A DNA stretch of 6,459 nt, from assembly GCA_947454665.1 (NCBI GenBank), contig CANGMU010000136.1, positions 1-6,459 on the forward strand, in the 5' to 3' direction. The DNA is from Pseudomonadota bacterium. Its GTDB lineage: Bacteria; Pseudomonadota; Gammaproteobacteria; Steroidobacterales; Steroidobacteraceae. The stretch's first letter is position 1, and each line of letters opens with the position of its first letter. Under the pieces are notes generated by a model, which made no database searches, was not told the origin of the DNA, and was given only the letters and a program-made list of their open reading frames with translations. The position numbers and the translations under genes were made by a program. Positions 1 through 4,884 of the stretch are shown one piece after another.

Positions 1-86
1 AACATCGCGCCCGAGTGGTGCACGAAGGCGGGCGTTGAGAAGGCCAGCAAGAGGGCGCCGGCAAGCGAAGTGTGCAGCAGTTTCAT
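1..86 (-). CDS. DUF6152-type exported protein, N-terminal part only (runs off the left edge)
   Basis: Only the first 28 codons and two further bases are in the window. The ATG complement is at 84-86, preceded on the minus strand by GGAG (97-94) at 7 bases. The peptide has a basic start (MKLL), a hydrophobic stretch (SLAGALLLAFSTPAF), then VHHSGAMF. This matches the HHSFAMFD of the complete neighbour at 109-528, so I call it a paralogue. Family function is unknown; export to the periplasm is inferred from the signal peptide. One oddity is that the residue before His-His is Val rather than Ala, which signal peptidase I does not favour at -1, so cleavage may fall at TPA|FV instead. It starts 22 bases after the stop of the 109-528 gene on the same strand, so the two are probably co-transcribed. 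The rest of the protein cannot be judged from this window. Confidence 0.72.
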   Translation of the reverse strand, partial: MKLLHTSLAGALLLAFSTPAFVHHSGAM

Positions 87-108
87 GCGTGTGCTCCGGT
101 TCTAGGCT

Positions 109-528
109 TCAGGGGGCAGTCGGGATGTTGATCGGGCCACCGCCGGCGCGCGTGGCGTCGCCGAGCACCGTGCCATCGGACAGGGTGGCCGCCACGAACA
201 GGCCGCCCTTGTGCTTGGCCAGTTCGCGCAGCGGATTCAGCACCACCATGACCTTGTCACCGGTTTTCACGCTCTGCGAACTCCAGCCCTGACGCTTGAG
301 GTTGTTCGGGCTGTTGAGTTCGACTTCCCAGACGTCGGTGCTGCCGTTGACCGTCGCCTCGACGCGGATGAACGCGTGTGGATTGGTCCACTGGAATTCC
401 TTGACCGTGCCCTGAACGGACATCTGTTTGGTCTGGTCGAACATCGCGAAGGAATGGTGGGCAAAGGCCGGAAGCGCGAGGCTCCCCAGACCCAAGGCCA
501 ACAAACCTGCCTGCTTGCTTGTGTTCAC
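109..528 (-). CDS. DUF6152-type exported protein (139 aa)
   Basis: This is a small exported protein of a family with no known function. I chose the GTG at 528: it follows GGGGGAAG (540-533) by 4 bases and gives a proper signal peptide. An ATG 18 codons upstream (580-582) would add a charged, non-signal-like stretch and sit on the promoter. Residues 1-23 are a signal peptide ending LPAFA, so the predicted mature protein begins HHSFAMFD (24-31). Family landmarks are GTV at 40-42, FQWTNPH at 45-51, VWEVEL and a GD motif before NPLRE. The mature part is about 116 residues without membrane segments, consistent with a small periplasmic beta-rich domain. It leads a leftward operon with the partial paralogue at 1-86 and diverges from the 627-1400 gene. 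The family assignment rests on motif memory; a metal-binding role is only a hypothesis. Confidence 0.85.
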   Translation of the reverse strand: MNTSKQAGLLALGLGSLALPAFAHHSFAMFDQTKQMSVQGTVKEFQWTNPHAFIRVEATVNGSTDVWEVELNSPNNLKRQGWSSQSVKTGDKVMVVLNPLRELAKHKGGLFVAATLSDGTVLGDATRAGGGPINIPTAP

Positions 529-561
529 GAATCTTCCCCCGGTTCTTGAATGCGATCTGCG

Positions 562-590
562 TTCACCTTGCACTCCGGTCATTATATGCT
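562..590 (+). promoter_or_regulatory. Candidate sigma70 promoter for the rightward operon (627-2623)
   Basis: TTCACC (562-567, four of six) is followed after 17 bases by TATGCT (585-590, four of six). Transcription would begin near 597, about 30 bases before the ATG at 627. It is a modest match. It is supported mainly by its position in the 98-base divergent spacer and by lying face to face with the better-matching opposite promoter. Confidence 0.35.
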
Positions 591-616
591 GACCTCAAAG
601 AACTGGACATGACCGG
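575..616. promoter_or_regulatory. Candidate operator with three TGACC/GGTCA half-sites in the divergent spacer
   Basis: GGTCA (577-581) and TGACC (590-594) form a perfect 5-base inverted repeat around TTATATGC, covering the -10 elements of both candidate promoters. A further TGACC occurs at 610-614, exactly 20 bases (about two helical turns) after the second, in direct orientation. The outer half-sites extend to CCGGTCA (575-581) and TGACCGG (610-616), a 7-base inverted pair. A dimeric regulator bound here would block or bend both promoters. The binding protein is not recognisable and no regulator gene is in the window. Confidence 0.4.
581..609 (-). promoter_or_regulatory. Candidate sigma70 promoter for the leftward DUF6152 operon
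   Basis: On the minus strand a perfect TATAAT -10 lies at 586-581. A weak -35, TGTCCA (609-604, three of six matches to TTGACA), lies 17 bases upstream. Transcription would start near 574, giving a leader of about 45 bases before the GTG at 528. The weak -35 with a strong -10 suggests help from an activator or other factor. Its -10 overlaps the -10 of the opposing promoter. Confidence 0.5.
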
Positions 617-626
617 GGGGATGTCA

Positions 627-1400
627 ATGAAATTTCAAGGGGCGACGCTTGCTTTCACCTCGTTGCTGTTGGGCCTTTCGCAGGCCGCAGCGGCGGCTGA
701 ACCGGCTGCTTCGGCAGGCAAGGGCGCGGCCTGGCCCAAGGGCCATTACGCCGAATTGAACGCAATGCCTGACTGGGGCGGTGCCTGGGTGCTGGCCCGT
801 CCGAAGCCGGGTGCGCCGCCGCGCGAACAGCCCGCTGCGAAGGGCGAATACCTCAAGCGCCTGCAGGATTGGCAGAAGCAGGTCCGCGAGAAGAGCGGAC
901 TGGTCCCGCGTGAAACCTCCAACTGCATGCCGCCCGGCATGCCTGGCATGCTGGGCACCGGCCAGTACCCGATCGAATTCCTGTTCACGCCCGGGCGCGT
1001 CACCGTGCACCACGAAGCCTGGATGCAGTGGCGCAGCATCTGGACCGATGGCCGCGATCGCCCGAAGGATCTGGAGCCCGGGATCTTCGGCCACTCGGTC
1101 GGCCGTTGGGAAGGCAACACGCTCGTCGTCGAAACGGTCTCCATCAAGACGCTGATGGAGATGGCGCCCGGCCTCAAGCACAGCCCGAAGCTGCGCATCC
1201 TCGAGCGCATTCACCAGGATCCGAAGGATCCGGATACCTTGCTGGACGAGGTCACGATGGAAGATCCGGACGCGCTGGAAAAGCCCTACCACGTCACGCA
1301 CACCTACACGCGCCAGCGTGACTGGACGCTGATGGAATTCATCTGCGCGGAAAACGACCGCAACCCGGTCGACGAGAGCGGCTTCACGCAGCTCGATTGA
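627..1400 (+). CDS. Uncharacterised exported protein, PD-x-x-G-x-W / GRWEG family (257 aa)
   Basis: The start at ATG 627 follows a GGGGGGA run (615-621) by 5 bases and opens directly into a signal peptide (MKFQ, hydrophobic core 6-18, AAAAA before EP at 25). In-frame ATGs at 609 and 621 are less well placed. The mature part shows MPDWGGAW (47-54), NCMPPGMPG with Cys100, a stretch around VTVHHEAWMQWRSIWTDGR, GHSVGRWEGNTLVVET (155-170), and EFICAEND with Cys240. These are hallmarks of a secreted family of unknown function that I recall from Acidobacteria, Sphingomonadales and Gammaproteobacteria, often beside DUF6152 genes. The two conserved cysteines could form a disulfide in the periplasm. 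It is a paralogue of the 1823-2623 gene but diverged (MPDWGGAW versus HPDLNGVW). It is first in a three-gene rightward operon, and its TGA lies within the ribosome binding site of the next gene. Confidence 0.83.
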   Translation: MKFQGATLAFTSLLLGLSQAAAAAEPAASAGKGAAWPKGHYAELNAMPDWGGAWVLARPKPGAPPREQPAAKGEYLKRLQDWQKQVREKSGLVPRETSNCMPPGMPGMLGTGQYPIEFLFTPGRVTVHHEAWMQWRSIWTDGRDRPKDLEPGIFGHSVGRWEGNTLVVETVSIKTLMEMAPGLKHSPKLRILERIHQDPKDPDTLLDEVTMEDPDALEKPYHVTHTYTRQRDWTLMEFICAENDRNPVDESGFTQLD

Positions 1401-1411
1401 GGGGATCCGCC

Positions 1412-1822
1412 ATGTGCCTGCGCAAGCTGCTGGTTGTTGCGTTGACGGGGTGCCTGTCGGCCCCCGTCCTCGCGCACCATTCGGTGTCGGGTGTGTTCGA
1501 CGTCAGCAAGACCGTGAAGCTGAGCGGAACGGTCAGCCGGGTTGATTGGATCAATCCGCACACGTTCATTTACCTGGATGTGAAGGACCCGGCCGGTGCT
1601 GTCACGACCTGGAAGCTGGAATCGCTGCCGGTCGCGATGATGCGCAAGGCCGGCATCACCTCGCAGCTCATCCTGTCCGAGGGACAGCGCGTGGCTGTCG
1701 AAGCCAATCCGGCGCGAGCGGGCACGGCGAACCTGGCCTTTGCGCTGAAGCTCACCTACGAGGACGGCCGCAGCTACCAGTTCGGGCGCAGCCCGGACGA
1801 CAAGCCGACCGTGGTGCCTTAG
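1412..1822 (+). CDS. DUF6152-type exported protein (136 aa), possible lipoprotein
   Basis: ATG 1412 is preceded by a strong GAGGGGA (1399-1405) with 6 bases of spacing; this site overlaps the stop of the upstream gene, pointing to coupled translation. A TTG at 1397 would add five residues but lies before the binding site. The signal peptide MCLRKLLVVALTGCLSAPVLA precedes HHSVSGVFD (22-30). Family motifs follow: GTV (39-41), VDWINPH (44-50), TTWKLES and a late FALKLTYEDGR. Residues 11-14 are LTGC, a good lipobox. The protein could thus be cut before Cys14 and lipidated, leaving His-His eight residues inside, or be cut at VLA|HHS like the paralogue at 109-528. It lacks the PLRE motif of that paralogue. 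Function is unknown. It lies between two members of the PD-x-x-G-x-W family and abuts the next gene. Confidence 0.85.
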   Translation: MCLRKLLVVALTGCLSAPVLAHHSVSGVFDVSKTVKLSGTVSRVDWINPHTFIYLDVKDPAGAVTTWKLESLPVAMMRKAGITSQLILSEGQRVAVEANPARAGTANLAFALKLTYEDGRSYQFGRSPDDKPTVVP

Positions 1823-2623
1823 GTGCCCGCCTTGCGTCGTCTGGCTGCGCTGCTCCCGGTGCTGTGCCTCGCCGCGCTGGGCGGAGCCGCGTTCGCTGCA
1901 GCGCCGGCCAAAACGCCGCGGCTGGCCGATGGGCACCCGGATCTCAATGGCGTCTGGGAAAACGGCGGCGGCATCGATTTCCTGAAGCCGCAGCCGGGGC
2001 AGGGCGGTTCGATCTGCGTCAGAGAATGCGAAACCCTCCCGGGCGCGGCGGCGGCCAGGCAGCCACCCGATCGCCCCCGTTACCGCCCCGAATTCCAGAA
2101 AAAAGTGACCGAACTTCGGGAAAAGCAGGTGCAATTTGATCCGATCCTGCGCTGCCGCCCGCCCGGCGTGCCCCGCATCGGGCCGCCGGACAAGATCGTC
2201 CAGACGAAGCGGGAGGTCGTTTTCCTGTATGAGGACGTATCCGGCCCGTTCTATCGCATCGTGCCGCTCGACCCGAAGGTCCGGCGCAATGACAGCAGCG
2301 AGTCCTATCTGGGCGAGGCGAGCGGGCGCTGGGATGGCGATACGCTGGTCATCGAGACGCGCAACTTCAACGAGGACAGCTGGCTCACGGACGACGGCGC
2401 CTTCCACACCCGCGACCTGAAGGTGACCGAGCGCCTGACCCGGGTCGGCAATACCATCGACTATTCGGCCATCGTCGAGGATCCGACGGTGCTGGCCGAG
2501 CCCTGGCGGATGCGGCCGCGGCGCCTCGGTCTGACGGACGTAGAATTCTCGGAGCCGGCGCCCTGTTTTGAGCAGGACATGGCCTTGATGCAGGACGACA
2601 GCCACCACACCAACCCCCGCTGA
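1823..2623 (+). CDS. Uncharacterised exported protein, PD-x-x-G-x-W / GRWDG family (266 aa)
   Basis: The GTG at 1823 touches the TAG of the previous gene (1820-1822), so translation is probably coupled; no clear separate binding site is visible. A TTG at 1832 is the alternative start. The signal peptide spans about residues 1-25 (basic RR, Leu/Ala core, AFA). Cys15 sits in the core as PVLC, which is not a lipobox. The mature part has HPDLNGVWE (38-46), a CVREC motif (Cys65, Cys69), a Lys/Gln/Arg-rich helix around FQKKVTELREKQ, LRCRPPGVP with Cys111, VVFLYEDVSGPFYRIV, GEASGRWDGDTLVIET (164-179), RVTER-like KVTERLTR and a late Cys248. These match the 627-1400 paralogue in order. The extra CX3C pair is absent from that paralogue and could bind metal or form a second disulfide. 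Function is unknown. It ends the rightward operon; no convincing terminator follows. Confidence 0.83.
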   Translation: MPALRRLAALLPVLCLAALGGAAFAAAPAKTPRLADGHPDLNGVWENGGGIDFLKPQPGQGGSICVRECETLPGAAAARQPPDRPRYRPEFQKKVTELREKQVQFDPILRCRPPGVPRIGPPDKIVQTKREVVFLYEDVSGPFYRIVPLDPKVRRNDSSESYLGEASGRWDGDTLVIETRNFNEDSWLTDDGAFHTRDLKVTERLTRVGNTIDYSAIVEDPTVLAEPWRMRPRRLGLTDVEFSEPAPCFEQDMALMQDDSHHTNPR

Positions 2624-2651
2624 CGGGTAGAAATCCAAGTCTCGGCGGGGA

Positions 2652-2680
2652 TTTACGCGACCGGGCCAATCCCGTACACT
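2652..2680 (+). promoter_or_regulatory. Candidate sigma70 promoter of the rimP-nusA-infB operon
   Basis: TTTACG (2652-2657, four of six to TTGACA) and TACACT (2675-2680, four of six to TATAAT) are separated by exactly 17 bases. Transcription would begin near 2687-2690, giving a leader of about 135 bases before the rimP ATG. The start falls just where the leader RNA structure begins (2688-2690), which supports the call. Confidence 0.5.
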
Positions 2681-2687
2681 CTGCGCC

Positions 2688-2800
2688 CCGTTACTGGGCT
2701 CGTGGCTGCCTCAGGCGCCTCCCCAGGTGACGATTGGTGTAACCGGCGTAGGGCCTTAAGGGCCCTCGCGCATGTGAGGGCCTCTAGTGGGCCCTTTTTT
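2688..2800 (+). promoter_or_regulatory. Structured leader RNA upstream of rimP, rimP-leader-like attenuator
   Basis: The predicted leader folds into nested helices. GTTAC (2690-2694) pairs with GTAAC (2739-2743). TGGG (2695-2698) pairs with CCCA (2722-2725). GGC-t-GCC (2704-2710) closes on GGCGCC (2714-2719) with a TCA loop. A terminator-like hairpin with a T6 run follows (2750-2800). Gammaproteobacteria are known to carry a putative attenuator, the rimP leader, in this place before rimP-nusA-infB. I infer this is a member or functional counterpart, by position and architecture only. Several GGGCC copies (2751-2755, 2760-2764, 2778-2782) and a GGGCCC (2789-2794) allow alternative pairings, as expected of a switch. 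NusA, encoded downstream, would be the natural feedback factor. Confidence 0.55.
2750..2800 (+). terminator. Intrinsic terminator within the rimP leader
   Basis: The inner hairpin is 2760-2769 with 2774-2783: ten pairs including two G-U, with a GCAT loop. It is enclosed by AGGGCC (2750-2755) pairing with GGCCCT (2790-2795), which runs straight into TTTTTT (2795-2800). In a competing fold AAGGGCCC (2758-2765) pairs with GGGCCCTT (2789-2796). It ends 22 bases before the rimP start, so it either attenuates the operon or also stops read-through from the upstream cluster. Confidence 0.7.
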
Positions 2801-2822
2801 GTTTGTCTGATCTGGACGGTGC

Positions 2823-3356
2823 ATGGCTGCAGACCTTCGTCAACGACTGATCGCCCTTGCCGAGACGCTTCTTGCGGGTCTCGGCTACGAGCTGGTGGAC
2901 ATCGAATATGTCCCCGGTCGCGGACAGTCGCTGGTGCGTGTCTATATCGACTGGCCGGGTGGCGTGGCGCCTGCCGGTGTCGGCGACGAAACCGACGAGA
3001 ACCGCTCCTACGAAGGCATCGGCGTGGATGACTGCGAGAAGGTGAGCCGTGAGTTCTCGGCGCTGCTCGATGTCGAAGACCCCATCCCGGGTGCCTACAA
3101 CCTCGAGGTGTCCTCACCGGGCCTCGACCGCATCCTGCGTACGCCGGCGCACTACCAGCGCTTCGTCGGCGAGCGCGTACACGTTGAACTGCTCGCGCCC
3201 CGCAACGGGCGCAGGCGCTATACGGGCCTGCTGGTGCAGGCCTCGGACGAAGTGATCGAACTGAACGTAGATGGCGCGCCGGTGTCGGTGCCGATCCTGG
3301 AGATCGGCAAGGCGCGGCTCGCACCGGACTGGCAGGCCCAGTCCTCTCGGAGGTAG
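2823..3356 (+). CDS. rimP: Ribosome maturation factor RimP
   Basis: RimP binds the free 30S subunit in the cytoplasm and is needed for its late assembly. The protein has 177 residues, longer than the roughly 150 of E. coli. The N-terminal alpha/beta domain shows LGYELVDIEYVPGRG (20-34), VRVYID (38-43) and VDDCEKVSRE (68-77). The core continues with LDVEDPIPGAYNLEVSSPGLDR, the family signature. The C-terminal SH3-like domain includes GRRRYTGLL and ends KARLAPDW. The extra length comes mainly from an insertion of about 18 residues, rich in Gly and acidic residues (about 46-63), between the ID and GI-DDC elements. ATG 2823 is the natural start; the upstream GGACGG (2814-2819) is a weak binding site. 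It is the first gene of the operon, and its last codons contain the nusA ribosome binding site. Confidence 0.97.
   Translation: MAADLRQRLIALAETLLAGLGYELVDIEYVPGRGQSLVRVYIDWPGGVAPAGVGDETDENRSYEGIGVDDCEKVSREFSALLDVEDPIPGAYNLEVSSPGLDRILRTPAHYQRFVGERVHVELLAPRNGRRRYTGLLVQASDEVIELNVDGAPVSVPILEIGKARLAPDWQAQSSRR
3349..3354 (+). promoter_or_regulatory. nusA ribosome binding site inside the rimP 3' end
   Basis: GGAGGT, the strongest Shine-Dalgarno match in this operon, lies within the last codons and stop of rimP and 9 bases before the nusA ATG at 3364. It fixes the nusA start and suggests that rimP and nusA translation are coupled. Confidence 0.8.
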
Positions 3357-3363
3357 GACGACG

Positions 3364-4860
3364 ATGAACAAGGAAATCCTGACAGTTGTCGATGCCGTCT
3401 CGAACGAGAAGGGCGTCGAAAAGGAAATCATCTTCGACGCGCTGGAGGCCGCGCTCGCCGCTGCCACGCGCAAGAAGCACGGTGAAGAATGGGACGTCCG
3501 CGTCGCCATCAACCGCAAGACCGGCGATTACGAAACCTACCGCCGCTGGAAGGTCTTTGCCGACGATTCCAATGAACTGGAAAATCCTGAAGCCGAACTG
3601 CGCATGGATGACGCGATCGACGTCACCCCGGACGCCGAGATCGGCGGCTACGTCGAAGAGCAGATCGAATCGGTCGCCTTCGGCCGCATCGCCGCGCAGC
3701 AGGCCAAGCAGGTCATGGTGCAGAAGGTCCGCGAGGCCGAGCGCGCGCAGATCGTCGACGCCTACCTCGACCGCGTCGGCACGCTGATCAGCGGTGTCGT
3801 CAAGCGAGTCGACCGCAACGGCCTGTTCATCGACCTCGGTGGCAACGCCGAAGGCTTCGTGCCGCGCAACGAGATGATCCCGCGTGAAGCCCTGAAGCCG
3901 CAGGATCGCGTGAAGGCTTTCCTCAAGGACGTGCGCTCCGAGCCGCGCGGTCCGCAGCTCTTCCTGTCCCGCACGGCCCCGGAATTCCTCATCGAGCTCT
4001 TCAAGCTCGAGGTGCCGGAAGTCGGCATGGGCACCATCGAGATCCTCGGTGCGGCCCGCGATCCGGGCGTGCGCGCCAAGATCGCCGTGCGCAGCAACGA
4101 GCCGCGCATCGATCCGGTCGGTGCCTGCGTCGGCATGCGCGGTTCACGTGTGCAGGCGGTCTCGAACGAGATCGCCGGCGAACGCGTGGACATCATTCCC
4201 TTCGATGAAAACCCGGCGCAGTTCGTCATCAATGCGATGTCCCCGGCCGAAGTGCAGTCGATCGTCGTCGACGAGGACTCGCACTCGATGGACATCGCCG
4301 TCTCCGAGGAGAAGCTCTCCCAGGCGATCGGTCGTGGTGGCCAGAACATCCGTCTCGCGAGCCAGCTGACCGGCTGGGAACTCAACGTGATGACGGAATC
4401 GGACGCCGAGGCGAAGAGCGAGTCGGAATCGCAGCGCCACGTGCAGCTGTTCATGAAGCAGCTCGACGTCGACCAGGACGTGGCGGCGATCCTCGCGCAG
4501 GAAGGTTTCTCGACCATCGAGGAGCTGGCCTACGTGCCGGTGAGCGAGCTGGCCAACATCTCCGAATTCGACGAAGAGATGGTCAAGGAACTGCGCAATC
4601 GCGCGCGCGACGTGCTGCTGACGCAGGCGATCGCGAGCGAGGAAGGCCTCGAGCAGACGATGCCCGCGGATGACCTGCTGCAGTTGCCGGGCATGAGCCC
4701 GGACCTCGCGCTGGCCCTGTCCAGCCGCGGCGTCCGCACCCGCGAGCAGCTCGCGGAGCAGGCGATCGATGATCTTTCGGATATTCCAGGACTGGATGAC
4801 CAGGCGGCTGGCGCGCTCATCATGAAGGCGCGCGAGATCTGGTTCCAGGACGGCAAGTAA
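3364..4860 (+). CDS. nusA: Transcription termination/antitermination factor NusA
   Basis: NusA binds RNA polymerase and nascent RNA, and modulates pausing, intrinsic termination and antitermination. The start at ATG 3364 follows GGAGGT (3349-3354), which lies in the end of rimP, by 9 bases; the open frame extends further upstream but only into rimP. The product is 498 residues (E. coli 495). Domains in order are: polymerase-binding N-terminal domain (1 to about 130, starting MNKEILTVVDAVSNEKGV); S1 domain (about 139-200, GVVKRVDRNGLFIDLGG); KH1 with GMRG at 257-260; KH2 with GRGG at 323-326; and two acidic repeats (about 365-422 and 435-495, each with the EELAYVP- or IDDLSDIPGL-type motif). 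The acidic repeats mark a proteobacterial NusA. All landmark motifs are intact. It probably regulates its own operon through the leader terminator, as is known for NusA in other bacteria. Confidence 0.98.
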   Translation: MNKEILTVVDAVSNEKGVEKEIIFDALEAALAAATRKKHGEEWDVRVAINRKTGDYETYRRWKVFADDSNELENPEAELRMDDAIDVTPDAEIGGYVEEQIESVAFGRIAAQQAKQVMVQKVREAERAQIVDAYLDRVGTLISGVVKRVDRNGLFIDLGGNAEGFVPRNEMIPREALKPQDRVKAFLKDVRSEPRGPQLFLSRTAPEFLIELFKLEVPEVGMGTIEILGAARDPGVRAKIAVRSNEPRIDPVGACVGMRGSRVQAVSNEIAGERVDIIPFDENPAQFVINAMSPAEVQSIVVDEDSHSMDIAVSEEKLSQAIGRGGQNIRLASQLTGWELNVMTESDAEAKSESESQRHVQLFMKQLDVDQDVAAILAQEGFSTIEELAYVPVSELANISEFDEEMVKELRNRARDVLLTQAIASEEGLEQTMPADDLLQLPGMSPDLALALSSRGVRTREQLAEQAIDDLSDIPGLDDQAAGALIMKAREIWFQDGK

Positions 4861-4884
4861 GCGGAACGCGGGACGAAAAAAGTT

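Noticed and set aside
536..619. CCCCCGGT / ACCGGGGG inverted repeat at the two ends of the divergent spacer
   Set aside because: Both arms are the purine-rich ribosome binding sites of the divergent genes, so mirror symmetry is expected without a shared regulator.
926..957. Repeated GGCATG units with a GGCATGCC palindrome
   Set aside because: It encodes the conserved PPGMPGM segment of the protein; the repetition follows from the amino acids.
1304..2638. A 444-codon antisense open frame across the 3' end of the first large gene and the next two genes
   Set aside because: It is a shadow created by high GC at third positions: it mirrors three genes with signal peptides, family motifs and ribosome binding or coupling signals, and its own translation is low-complexity Arg/His/Ala-rich with no recognisable domain.
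2631..2654. AAATCC / GGATTT inverted repeat after the rightward operon, as a terminator
   Set aside because: Only six pairs, mostly weak, with a 12-base loop and no T run; it overlaps the candidate -35 of the rimP promoter.
2624..2822. tRNA gene before rimP, as metY in E. coli
   Set aside because: No T-loop GGTTC-type motif or cloverleaf arms can be found; the structure seen is a leader and terminator.
2702..3031. A GTG-started frame in the rimP leader running into rimP, possible leader peptide
   Set aside because: It has no ribosome binding site, crosses the terminator hairpin and T-tract, overlaps rimP out of frame for 200 bases, and has no run of regulatory codons.
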